Below, one piece after another: positions 6,493 to 14,814 of a DNA stretch of 20,762 nucleotides. The position numbers and the translations under genes are program-made. The notes beneath the pieces are model-generated. The model had not been told where the DNA came from and searched no databases. It saw only the letters and a list, made by a program, of their open reading frames with translations. Numbering within the stretch: the first letter of the stretch is position 1; every line of letters starts with the position of its first letter. Origin of the DNA: a virus; IMG/VR virus record IMGVR_UViG_3300037325_000303, positions 1-20,762 of that record. One strand, written 5' to 3'.

Positions 6493-8968
6493 AAAGCGCG
6501 TTTCTGTCCGCTTGGCGGCAGTTGGCGGCCGACAGGTGCGCGCCGAGCTGGAAGGTGTCGGCGAGGCTGGGGCGCGCGGGTTCGGACGGCTCAGTCGGGA
6601 AATGGAAGCGGCGAACACGCGGCTGGCGGCGTTCTCCCGCCGGGTCCGGATTGCCGCTGCCGCTGCAGTCGTCGCAGCCGCTGCTGCTGGCGTCGCTATG
6701 GTCCGCTCGGGGCTTCAAACGGTGGATGCGCAGGCCAAGCTCGCGCAATCGCTCGGCACCACCGTCGCGTCTATCCAGACGCTGGAGCGTGCGGGCGAGC
6801 TGGCCGGTGTCTCCATATCCGGCATTGAACAAGCGACGAAGGACCTCACACGACGGCTGAGCCAGGCGGCTGCCGGGACCGGGCCCGCCGCCGACGCGCT
6901 GGAGCGGCTGGGACTGTCTGCCACCGACCTGATTGCCCTGCCGCTGGATCAGCGGGTGGGGGCGATCAACGCGGCCATCCAGGAGTTTGTCCCGGTCGCC
7001 GAGCGCGCGGCCGTCGCGGGTCAGCTCTTTGGCGAAGAAGGCTCGATCGCCATGTCGCGTATCGACACCGCGACGCTGCGTCAGGCGACCGAGGATGTTC
7101 TGGCCTTCGGTGTGGTCGTGTCAGAGCAGGATGCCGACCAGATCGAACGCACCAATGATGCGATCTCGCGTCTCGGCCTCGTCTGGCGCGGGCTGTCGAA
7201 CCAGTTAGCGGTTGCCGCAGCCCCCGCGCTCGAAGCGGTGGCGAATGCCATGGCGTCCGTGGCCAGTCGCACCGGGCCGCTGGGGGTTGCGATCCGGGGT
7301 CTCTTCGACAACATCGGCCGTCTGACCACTTACGCCGCTACGTTCGCGGCCCTCCTGGCGGGGCGCTGGGTAGCCGGAATGGTTGCTGCGGCGATTTCCG
7401 TACGCGGCCTTGCGACAGCTCTGGTTGTGATGCGCGGAGCGCTGATCCGCACCGGGATCGGGGCGCTCATCGTCGGTGCAGGAGAGTTGATCTACCAATT
7501 CGGCCAGCTTGTTTCCGGAGCAGGTGGCTTCGGAAATGCCATGGCGCTGCTGGGCAACCTCGTGAGCGAGGTCTGGGAGCGGATCAAGATGGGGGCTGGC
7601 AGCTTTGCGGCCTCCGCGATGGCCGCCTTTGCCGATGTGCAGACGGCGTCAGCCACCGCGATGCAGGGCGCGCTCGAGGGCGTCGTCGGTTTTGCCAATG
7701 CGGCCGTGAACAGTTTTGAGGGGGCTTTTGAGGCGATCAAAGCCGTCTGGGGGCTTTTGCCTGCCGCCATCGGCGATCTCGCGTTTCAGGCGGCAAACAG
7801 CCTGATTGAAGGTGTTGAAGCGATGTTGAACGGCGTCGTTTCCCGGATCAATGGCTTCATCGGCGGCGTGAACGCCGGTCTTGAAGCGCTCGGCGTTGAG
7901 CGGCGGATTGGCCTTATTGCCGATCTTGATCTTGGACAGCTCGAGAACCGCTTTGCGGGTGCTGCGACCCAAGCGGCGACCGCGGCGCAAGATGCCTTTG
8001 CCGGTGCGTTCGAGGACAACCCGCTGGCCGTTCCGGATCTCGGACTGACAGAGGCCACCAATGACGCCGCCGCTTCAGCCGAGGCCTGGAGGCAGACTGC
8101 CGCAACGCTCGCTAACGGTGCCTTGCAACCACTCGAAGCGATGGAGGCTTTGCGCATGGCGATGCGTGCGGCCGGAACCGAAGCCGAGACCTCCCTCGAC
8201 GGAGCCACGTCAGCTGCGGATCGCTTCGACGCGGCCTTGGCGGACGATGAGACAGGCGGGCCCGGCGCCGCGCTCGATGAAACAGCGGCTGCGGCTGGTC
8301 GTGCCGGAGGGGCGCTGCAAAGCGCCGCCGATGTCGCGCGCCAGTCCTGGGACGCGGCCCGTGCTGCGGTTGAGCGCACGCAAGAGATCGCGAGGGGATT
8401 GGCGGATGACATCACCGGGCCGATCAAGGACGCGCTGAAGTCGGGCGAACTCAGCTGGCAAACCTTCGCGAGCGCAATATCCGGGATCGCGCAAAACCTT
8501 GCCAACAGGCTGATCGATACCGCCTTCAAGCCGATCGAGGACGCACTGTTCCGGGCTCTGTCCGGGTCGGGCGGTGGTGGTGGAGGTCTCTTTGGCTGGC
8601 TCTCTAGCGCCCTCGGCGGACTGTTTGGCATGGGCGGTACCTTCGCGCGGGGCGGTGCCTTTGGGCAGGCTGGCGAAATTACAGCCTTTGCCAACGGTGG
8701 CGTGGTCTCAAACCCGACGGTGTTTCCCTTTGCCCGCGGCATCGGGCTGATGGGTGAAGCAGGCCCCGAGGCCATCCTGCCGCTCCGGCGTGGTCGGGGC
8801 GGTCGGCTCGGGGTTGAGACGAGTGGCGATGGTCAGGCTACGCAGTCCGCGACCCGCATCGTCAATGTGCTCGATCCTTCGATTGTTGGTGATTATCTGG
8901 CTACGACCGCTGGCGAGCGGCTGATCGTCAACGTGATCCGGCGCAACAGGGGAGGCCTCGATGCCTAG
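6485..8968 (+). CDS. Tape measure protein
   Basis: This 827-residue protein sets tail length and is ejected ahead of the DNA. It is Ala- and Gly-rich and largely helical, with hydrophobic stretches near residues 57-72 and 285-335. The C-terminal region contains the well-known sequence FANGGVVSNPTVFPFARG followed by MGEAGPEAILPLRRG, typical of lambda-like and other siphovirus tape measures. About 40 residues later the protein ends in NVIRRNRGGLDA. From the roughly 1.5 angstrom per residue rule for helical tape measures, a tail of about 120 nm is expected. The ATG overlaps the stop of the frameshift product (6490-6492), and its stop overlaps the next ATG at 8961. Both overlaps suggest coupled translation. 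Confidence 0.93.
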   Translation: MAEKRVSVRLAAVGGRQVRAELEGVGEAGARGFGRLSREMEAANTRLAAFSRRVRIAAAAAVVAAAAAGVAMVRSGLQTVDAQAKLAQSLGTTVASIQTLERAGELAGVSISGIEQATKDLTRRLSQAAAGTGPAADALERLGLSATDLIALPLDQRVGAINAAIQEFVPVAERAAVAGQLFGEEGSIAMSRIDTATLRQATEDVLAFGVVVSEQDADQIERTNDAISRLGLVWRGLSNQLAVAAAPALEAVANAMASVASRTGPLGVAIRGLFDNIGRLTTYAATFAALLAGRWVAGMVAAAISVRGLATALVVMRGALIRTGIGALIVGAGELIYQFGQLVSGAGGFGNAMALLGNLVSEVWERIKMGAGSFAASAMAAFADVQTASATAMQGALEGVVGFANAAVNSFEGAFEAIKAVWGLLPAAIGDLAFQAANSLIEGVEAMLNGVVSRINGFIGGVNAGLEALGVERRIGLIADLDLGQLENRFAGAATQAATAAQDAFAGAFEDNPLAVPDLGLTEATNDAAASAEAWRQTAATLANGALQPLEAMEALRMAMRAAGTEAETSLDGATSAADRFDAALADDETGGPGAALDETAAAAGRAGGALQSAADVARQSWDAARAAVERTQEIARGLADDITGPIKDALKSGELSWQTFASAISGIAQNLANRLIDTAFKPIEDALFRALSGSGGGGGGLFGWLSSALGGLFGMGGTFARGGAFGQAGEITAFANGGVVSNPTVFPFARGIGLMGEAGPEAILPLRRGRGGRLGVETSGDGQATQSATRIVNVLDPSIVGDYLATTAGERLIVNVIRRNRGGLDA

Positions 8969-10082
8969 ACTTTGGCCTTTCCCGGTACGCCACCCTGTCA
9001 CCGAGGTGCTGGAATGGAACACCGACACCCTGATCACAGAGGCCGCCGAACAGCGGATTGCGCTGCGCACCCTGCCGCGGTCGATTCTGACGGTCTCGCA
9101 TCTCCTCAATGCCAGTGACCTCGCGCGCGCGGCCGAGCTTGCCCGGGCGGGATTGGTCGATAAGTGGACGGTGCCGCTCTGGCACCTTGCACGCCCGTCC
9201 ACTGTGTCGGTTGATGCCGCCGACATCACTGTATTCGTCGATTCCGGCGAGGGAGCGTTCGAAGCGCTGGGACAGGCCGTCATCGCGGCTGACGGAGGTG
9301 TGGCATATCTTGTCGAAGTCAGCGCGGTCCTGCCAGACCGGTTGGAGCTGGCCGCGCCTGCGGGCGTGAGCCTTGTGCATCCGATTGTGACTCCGGTGGG
9401 CATCGGGATCCTGACGCGACCCCTCGAGATCGACCGACGCCGCCAGGGGCTGGGAACGGTCACGGCGACCTTCACTCTACAAACTGGGACCGACCTGTCT
9501 GCCAGCAGCTACGCGACCCATCTGGGTCTGGATGTGCTTACCGATCCGGCCGTGCTGCGCCAACCGCTGGGGGAGACACTTGGGCAGACCGTTGAATTCA
9601 TCGACAATGGCTTCGGTCCCATCGTGATCGAACCCGTGCTGACCCATGTCCAGCGCCGCTCGACCATCACATTGATCGACCGTGGTGCGGCCCGCTGGAC
9701 GCGCCGCCTCTGGCTGAATTCCCTGCGCGGCCGCCAACGTGCTTTCTGGCTTCCGACCTGGGGCCGGGAACTGGTCCTGCAGGCACCGGTCACGTCCTTG
9801 GCCACCTCCGCGATAATTGCAGACATTATGGATCCCGGCGTCTTGATCGGACGGCATGTAATGTTCGAGATCGTTTCTGGGCCGGTGTTCCGCAAGATCA
9901 CAAACGCCGTCTATGACGCGCTCGGGCTCAAGCTGACCATCGCAGCGCCGGGCAAGAGCATTCCAATAACAACGCCCATCCATCTGCTCACCAAGGTGCG
10001 GCTCGATACCGACCGGATCGAGATCGAGCATTTTGCGGGCCGGACTGAGTTCGCGGCAAGCTTGATTGAGATTCCTGGATGA
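8961..10082 (+). CDS. Distal tail / tail tip protein of unknown family
   Basis: This 373-residue protein starts at ATG 8961, overlapping the tape measure stop. It opens MPRLWPFPVRHPVTEVLEWN. The second half is beta-rich and contains RLWLNSLRGRQRAFWLPTWG, an R-x-F-W-x-P-x-W motif that I associate with distal tail and tip proteins placed just after the tape measure. No enzyme motif, signal peptide or membrane segment is seen. Its place between tape measure and the BR0599-type gene corresponds to lambda gpM, so a structural role at the tail tip is likely. The stop overlaps the next gene's start (ATGA at 10079-10082). I cannot name a family with confidence. Confidence 0.7.
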   Translation: MPRLWPFPVRHPVTEVLEWNTDTLITEAAEQRIALRTLPRSILTVSHLLNASDLARAAELARAGLVDKWTVPLWHLARPSTVSVDAADITVFVDSGEGAFEALGQAVIAADGGVAYLVEVSAVLPDRLELAAPAGVSLVHPIVTPVGIGILTRPLEIDRRRQGLGTVTATFTLQTGTDLSASSYATHLGLDVLTDPAVLRQPLGETLGQTVEFIDNGFGPIVIEPVLTHVQRRSTITLIDRGAARWTRRLWLNSLRGRQRAFWLPTWGRELVLQAPVTSLATSAIIADIMDPGVLIGRHVMFEIVSGPVFRKITNAVYDALGLKLTIAAPGKSIPITTPIHLLTKVRLDTDRIEIEHFAGRTEFAASLIEIPG

Positions 10083-10927
10083 CCTATGATCTTGCCGAGA
10101 CCTCGACCGCCGAAGGGCGGCCGTATTTCCTGTATCTGTTCGCGGAAGGCGATCAGGTTTGGCGCTTCACCAGCCGCACGGCGATCTGGACCTCGCCCGC
10201 AGGGGCCAACGCCGATGAGACCGAGGATCTGATCTGGGACCCTTCGGCCGTCAGCCATGGGTCCGTCGTCCAGAGCAGCGACCCACGGCGGGTCGATCTC
10301 AGCGTCACCTTTCCGCTCTCCGATACCTTTGCCCGCCGCTATCTCGGACCTCGCGGTCGGGCGGTCACAACGCTGACCATCTTTCGCGGCCACGAGCAGG
10401 TGCCAACGGAGGTGGTCGCGCATTGGAAGGGCCGGGTCGTATCGGCCCGGGTCGAGGGACGGCGCATCACCCTTCGCTGTGAATCTCTGTTCACATCCAT
10501 GCGTCGCGAAGGCGTGCGCGCGAAATACCAACGCCTTTGCCGTCATGCTCTTTATTCCCGAGGATGCCGTCTCGACATCGAGAGTTTTTTCGTCGGGGGC
10601 ACAGCCAGCGCGCATCAGGGCCTGACGATCACCGTCTTCGAGGCTGCGTTGCTGCCCAACGGCTGGTTTCGAGGCGGCGTGCTGCGCCACGCGGGCCTTC
10701 TGGGGTTCATCACCGGGCATGTTGGGGATGCGCTGACACTCTCTGGCCGCATGCCCGATCTGGAGGTAGCCATCGACGATCCCGAAGCCCTGGCGCTCGT
10801 CGAGATCGCGCCCGGCTGCGATCTGCGGCGCGACACCTGCAAGGCCAAGTTCGGCAATCTCCTGAACTTCGGCGGCTTTCCCGACATTCCCGGCCGCAAT
10901 CCGTTCGGCGGCACCAGCATCGTCTGA
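10079..10927 (+). CDS. Tail tip hub protein, DUF2163/Phage_BR0599 type (lambda gpL-like)
   Basis: This 282-residue protein has the DUF2163-like N-terminal beta domain and a C-terminal BR0599-like part ending FGNLLNFGGFPDIPGRNPFG, the hallmark of that family. Homologous proteins lie at the base of the tail in siphoviruses and in gene transfer agents. Four cysteines pair up as Cys154/Cys163 (QRLCRHALYSRGC) and Cys247/Cys254 (GCDLRRDTC). The spacing resembles the four-cysteine iron-sulfur site described for lambda gpL, so a [4Fe-4S] cluster is plausible. Start and stop are well placed: ATGA overlap at the front, 51 bases to the next gene at the back. The family call is firm; the metal site is inferred from cysteine spacing alone. 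Confidence 0.85.
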   Translation: MTYDLAETSTAEGRPYFLYLFAEGDQVWRFTSRTAIWTSPAGANADETEDLIWDPSAVSHGSVVQSSDPRRVDLSVTFPLSDTFARRYLGPRGRAVTTLTIFRGHEQVPTEVVAHWKGRVVSARVEGRRITLRCESLFTSMRREGVRAKYQRLCRHALYSRGCRLDIESFFVGGTASAHQGLTITVFEAALLPNGWFRGGVLRHAGLLGFITGHVGDALTLSGRMPDLEVAIDDPEALALVEIAPGCDLRRDTCKAKFGNLLNFGGFPDIPGRNPFGGTSIV

Positions 10928-10978
10928 CCCCAAGCGATCCAAGTTTAACTCGAAACGCTAGAAATCTGAGAACCCATC

Positions 10979-11227
10979 ATGGTCTGGAACTTCGTCGTCC
11001 AGATCGTCGCCAGCCTCGTGCTGACGGCGATCTCCTATGCGCTGTCGCCCAAGCCGAAGATCGAGGCCCCGAAAGCCGCAGGGCTTGATGACTTCGACCT
11101 GCCAACGGCCGAGGAAGGCCGCCCCATCCCTGTGGTCTTCGGCACCGTGCTGCTGCGCGGCCCCAACGTCGTCTGGACCGGGGATCTCAAGGTCGATCCG
11201 ATCCGCAAGAAGGGCGGCAAGAAATGA
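10979..11227 (+). CDS. Small tail tip protein with hydrophobic N-terminus
   Basis: An 82-residue protein with an N-terminal hydrophobic stretch (residues about 3-21, WNFVVQIVASLVLTAISYAL). After it come a Pro/Lys-rich segment and RPIPVVFGTVLLRGPNVVWT. That last motif is common near the N-terminus of large J-like tip proteins in other phages, where a phrase like P-V-x-G-T-x-x-x-x-x-x-V-V-W precedes the Y-R-Y-S segment. Here the Y-R-Y-S segment begins the 1117-residue protein two genes on. The small gene therefore looks like a separately encoded front part of the tip protein. The stop overlaps the next start by ATGA (11224-11227). Exact function is unknown; it may help insert or anchor the tip. 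Confidence 0.7.
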   Translation: MVWNFVVQIVASLVLTAISYALSPKPKIEAPKAAGLDDFDLPTAEEGRPIPVVFGTVLLRGPNVVWTGDLKVDPIRKKGGKK

Positions 11228-11457
11228 GCGAAGATCTGATCGTCAAAGACCTCATCGTCACTGTGCAGGACCTGCGCGCCTCCCGGCTTTGCTTTCAGGG
11301 CGCGCGGCCCTGGTTCCGCCGCCATGGCCTCGACTGGCAGGCGTTCCTGGCGGAGGGCATCTCGGCCGATGTGCTCGCGGCGACAGGCGACGCCCTGGCA
11401 GTCCGCGTGATCGCCGAAGCCGAAAAGCGCACCGCACGGATCAAGGGCGAGTCTTGA
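11224..11457 (+). CDS. Small conserved-looking phage protein, function unknown
   Basis: A 77-residue soluble protein starting MSEDLIVKDLIVTVQDLRAS, with a middle CFQGARPWFRRHGLDWQAFL and a helical, charged C-terminus (EAEKRTARIKGES). The phrase G-x-R-x-W-F-x-R-H-G-L-D-W looks like a small family found between tip genes in alphaproteobacterial phages, but I cannot name it. ATGA overlap with the gene before and only three bases to the gene after argue that it is a real, co-translated gene. A role as assembly factor or small tip component is inferred from position. Confidence 0.68.
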   Translation: MSEDLIVKDLIVTVQDLRASRLCFQGARPWFRRHGLDWQAFLAEGISADVLAATGDALAVRVIAEAEKRTARIKGES

Positions 11458-11460
11458 GCC

Positions 11461-14400
11461 ATGGGTGGTCGTTCAAAGTCGCAAACCGTGGGCTATCGCT
11501 ATTCGCTGGGGGCGCATCTGGCGCTCTGCCACGGGCCCGTTGATGCGATCCGAGAGATCCGCGTTGATGATCGCACCGCCTGGTCGATCGGCACGGGTCA
11601 GAGCACGTCGCAAGGAACCGGTGTCGGCGCGCGGGCCAGCTACGGCACCGTCACCGGCATGTCTGCCATTGCTGCCGCAGAGGGCGACAACGTGGCCGAG
11701 GTCCGGTTCCCGGGCACGCTCCCCGGCATCCGACTCGGGCAGAGCTATGACCTGCAGCTTTTGACGGACACCATGACCCGCACCGTGACGGTTCAGGCTG
11801 TGAGCTTTGATGCGGGCACTGGCATCACCACCTGGCTCGTCGAACCTGCCACCACCGCCTTCACGGCCCAATCGGTTGCGGTGTCGGATGCCGCCAGCGT
11901 GCCCAGCCTGAACGGCGGCGCTGCGGGCGGACGCATCCGGATCAACAAGCCTGATCTTTTCGGCGGCGAGAAACGCGAAGGTGGCATCGTCGGTGACATC
12001 GACGTGCTGATGGGCGCGCCGGACCAGGCGCAGAACGACTATCTCGTGTCACAAGCCGGGGCCGATGTGCCGGGCTATCGCGGGATCTGCTCGCTGGTGC
12101 TGCGGCAGGTGTTTCTCGGCCTCAATCCGTACCTGAAGCCATGGTCAGTCCGCCTGACGCGGATCCTGAAGGCCGATGAGGACGCGCCGCAATGGTATCC
12201 CGAGCGGGCCCAAATCGTGCCGGAGGTGCGGATCGGGGATGCCGCGATCTACATCGCCATGGACGCCTCGGGCTCGATGTCGGGCGCGCGCATGGCGGCC
12301 CAGATTGCCGCGGTGTCGCGTCTGGTGGAGGAGATCGGCGAGAACGCCCCCGACACGCCACCTCAGCCCAACGACATCCAGATCATCACCTGGAACTCCA
12401 CGGTCTCCGGTACGATTCTGCGGCGCGACGCTGATGCCACGGCCTATTCGGAGCTCAAGGACTGGATCGATGCGCTCTCAAGCTCTGTCAGCGGCGGTAC
12501 GGATTTCGGGGTCGCCGTCAGCCAGGCAGGGGCGTTCTTCAATGGCGCGGGCGACAAACGGCGCATCCTGATCTTCGTGACCGACGGAGAGCCGAGCCCG
12601 GCCTCAACCCTGCAGACCGCGATTGCGACGCTCTCCGGTATCTCCGAGGTCGACGTCTTCGCCTTCAACATCGCGCTTTCCGATACCAGCGCCACCGCCC
12701 AGATCGACAACACGCCCGTCGACGGCGTTCCGGTCGTACCGCCGGGCGATCCCGATGCGCTGGTGGCTTCGCTGCGGGCGGCCTTCGGACAAGGCCCCGA
12801 CATGAACCCGGCCCATATCATCCGCGAATGTCTGACCAATGCAGACTGGGGCCTCGGACATACCTTCGCCGACATCGGCCCCAGCTTTGCCATCGCTGCG
12901 GACGCGCTGTTCTCCGAGGGCTTCGGGTTGTCGCTGCTCTGGCAGCGGGAATCCACGATCGAGGACTTCATCGCCGACGTGCTGAAGCATATTGACGCCT
13001 ATCTCTATGTCGACCGCCGCTCGGGTCGCTGGGAGTTGCGCCTCATTCGCGCCGACTACGATGCCGAGACCCTGATGGTCTTTGACGAGACCAATGTCGT
13101 TGACTGGGGCGAGCTCGGCCGTCGTGAGGCCGCTGATCTCGTCAACAGCGTCACGGCGAAGTTCTCTGACGCTCGTACGGACCAGACCGGATCGGTCAGC
13201 GTGACGGATACCGCGCTCGTACAGGACCTCGGTCAGGTGGTCAGCGCGACGGTCGATTACCCCGGCATTCGCTTCGAGTCCCTTGCCGTGCGGGTCGCTG
13301 AACGTGACCTACTGGCGCTATCGGCACCGATCTTGTCGGGCGAGATCACCGTTTCCCGTGTCGGTGCCGAGCTCGATCCGGGTGACGTGATCGTGCTGTC
13401 AAACCCTAGGCGTGGGCTTGAGGGTGTCGTGGTCCGCATCGTCGAGATCGACCATGGCGACGGGCGCGCCAATGGCGTGCGCCTCAGGATCGCCGAGGAC
13501 GTTTTTGCGCTTGGCGAGACCGCCCTTGTCGGCGGCGAAAGTGGCGATCCCGGCAGCCTGATCCTGCCGCCAAAGCCACTGACGCGCCGCTGGGTGGCGG
13601 AAGCACCATACTGGTTGCTGGTCCAGGAGTTGGGGCATGCGCAGGCCGACGCGCTTCTCGATGAGGATCCGGGGGTGGGCGCGATCGTTGCGGCCGGGGA
13701 ACGTCCCTCGGCCGATGCGCTTTCGGCGCAGGTCTGGAGCGACAGCGGGGCGGGGTACACGCTCGAAGAAGCGGTCGAGTTCGTGCCGACCGCGTTGCTT
13801 GTATCGGACATCAGCGATGATCCGACTGAGCGCGTCCTCTCGGTTGGCAGTTGGACCGGGCTCGGGGACGTTGCCATCGGTACGCTGGCCGTGATCGGCG
13901 ACGAGCTGGTCCGGATCGATGGGGTGAGCGCGACGGAGCTGACCGTCGGGCGGGGCTGTCTCGACACGGTGCCGCAAGCCCATACCGCGGGCACGCCAGT
14001 CATCTGCTGGCAGCAGCTGGCGAATGCGTCGGAGGCGGGCTTTGTGGCCGGAGAGACGGTCACGATCAAGATGCTGCCCGAGACCGGTTTCGGGACACTA
14101 CCGCTCGCGCAGGCACCCGAAGATGTCGTGACGCTGGCCAGCCGCGCCATCCGGCCGCTGCCACCCGGCGATCTGCGCGGCAATGGCGTCTCGGTCGTGA
14201 ACCCGAACGTCCTGAACCTCGGGCCGGTCCTTTTGGCCTGGTCCCATCGCGACAGGCTCACCCAGACCAGCAGCGTGTTCGATGCCTATGACGCGGGCGA
14301 TATCGGGCCGGAACCCGGCGTCACCTACGCCGTCGAGATCCGCTGGGTCGATCCGGATACCGACGCAACTATCGAGCCACCCGCCGCCGTGATCGACGTA

Positions 14401-14814
14401 GGCGCCGCCAACAGCATCACGCTGACAAAAGAGGATGTGCCGATCCTTACCGCTCCCACCGGCACCAAGCATTTCGAGGTCCGGGTGCAGGCCCGGCGCA
14501 CGACCGGCACGGTCGCCTATGAGGCGTGGCAGGCCCGATCGATCCGGCTCTTCATGCCGGACGGTATCAAGGTCGCCGAGGTTTCCGCCTGGACAGAGAT
14601 CGGGGCCGACGCGCGCCTGACCGTTGCCGAGACGGTGATCTTCTTGGATCGCGGCGGGGCGGTACAGCTGACCATCGCAGAAGCCGCCATCTGGATCGGC
14701 TTTGGCAGTGACGCGCGCCTCACCATCCCCGACATCGACATCTTCAATGAATGGGGCGGTCAGTCCCGTCTCACGGCCGCCGAGGCCGCTCTCTACATAG
14801 AGGTACTCCCATGA
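11461..14814 (+). CDS. J-like tail tip / host-contact protein with inserted von Willebrand A domain
   Basis: This 1117-residue protein is the central tip protein that probably contacts the host. It opens SQTVGYRYSLGAHLALCHGP, the usual start of the tip protein core. Residues about 262-440 form a von Willebrand A domain with a full metal-binding (MIDAS) set: DASGS 268-272, Thr347 in GGTDFG and Asp375 in VTDGEP. The tip core resumes with MNPAHIIRECLTNADWGLG and a Phage-tail_3-like part to about residue 690. The remainder is beta-rich and ends in four 17-residue repeats. The vWA domain is cleanly inserted, since the flanking sequences QWYPERAQIVPEV and MNPAHIIREC would join well in homologues. 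vWA domains bind proteins through the metal, so a role in adsorption is plausible but inferred. Confidence 0.85.
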   Translation: MGGRSKSQTVGYRYSLGAHLALCHGPVDAIREIRVDDRTAWSIGTGQSTSQGTGVGARASYGTVTGMSAIAAAEGDNVAEVRFPGTLPGIRLGQSYDLQLLTDTMTRTVTVQAVSFDAGTGITTWLVEPATTAFTAQSVAVSDAASVPSLNGGAAGGRIRINKPDLFGGEKREGGIVGDIDVLMGAPDQAQNDYLVSQAGADVPGYRGICSLVLRQVFLGLNPYLKPWSVRLTRILKADEDAPQWYPERAQIVPEVRIGDAAIYIAMDASGSMSGARMAAQIAAVSRLVEEIGENAPDTPPQPNDIQIITWNSTVSGTILRRDADATAYSELKDWIDALSSSVSGGTDFGVAVSQAGAFFNGAGDKRRILIFVTDGEPSPASTLQTAIATLSGISEVDVFAFNIALSDTSATAQIDNTPVDGVPVVPPGDPDALVASLRAAFGQGPDMNPAHIIRECLTNADWGLGHTFADIGPSFAIAADALFSEGFGLSLLWQRESTIEDFIADVLKHIDAYLYVDRRSGRWELRLIRADYDAETLMVFDETNVVDWGELGRREAADLVNSVTAKFSDARTDQTGSVSVTDTALVQDLGQVVSATVDYPGIRFESLAVRVAERDLLALSAPILSGEITVSRVGAELDPGDVIVLSNPRRGLEGVVVRIVEIDHGDGRANGVRLRIAEDVFALGETALVGGESGDPGSLILPPKPLTRRWVAEAPYWLLVQELGHAQADALLDEDPGVGAIVAAGERPSADALSAQVWSDSGAGYTLEEAVEFVPTALLVSDISDDPTERVLSVGSWTGLGDVAIGTLAVIGDELVRIDGVSATELTVGRGCLDTVPQAHTAGTPVICWQQLANASEAGFVAGETVTIKMLPETGFGTLPLAQAPEDVVTLASRAIRPLPPGDLRGNGVSVVNPNVLNLGPVLLAWSHRDRLTQTSSVFDAYDAGDIGPEPGVTYAVEIRWVDPDTDATIEPPAAVIDVGAANSITLTKEDVPILTAPTGTKHFEVRVQARRTTGTVAYEAWQARSIRLFMPDGIKVAEVSAWTEIGADARLTVAETVIFLDRGGAVQLTIAEAAIWIGFGSDARLTIPDIDIFNEWGGQSRLTAAEAALYIEVLP
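14614..14811 (+). repeat. Four tandem 17-residue repeats at the C-terminus of the tip protein
   Basis: Within the tip protein, the pattern [RQ]-L-T-x-x-[ED]-x-x-[IL]-[FWY]-x-x-x-G recurs exactly every 17 residues (51 bases), starting at residues 1052, 1069, 1086 and 1103. The copies read RLTVAETVIFLDRGG, QLTIAEAAIWIGFGS, RLTIPDIDIFNEWGG and RLTAAEAALYIEV. The DNA copies have diverged, so this is an old protein repeat, not a recent duplication. It may form a beta solenoid or a trimer tip; that is inference. Confidence 0.75.

Noticed and set aside
7786-8775. 329-residue open frame antisense to the tape measure gene
   Set aside because: Ser/Ala/Pro-rich translation typical of the reverse of an Ala/Gly-rich gene; no start signal or motif.
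9911-10942. 343-residue minus-strand frame over the BR0599-type gene
   Set aside because: The plus strand has a recognised family and coupled start and stop; the minus frame has no recognisable domain.
13257-14261. 334-residue open frame antisense to the tip gene
   Set aside because: Low-complexity Ser/Thr/Pro-rich product lying wholly within the well-supported tip protein gene.
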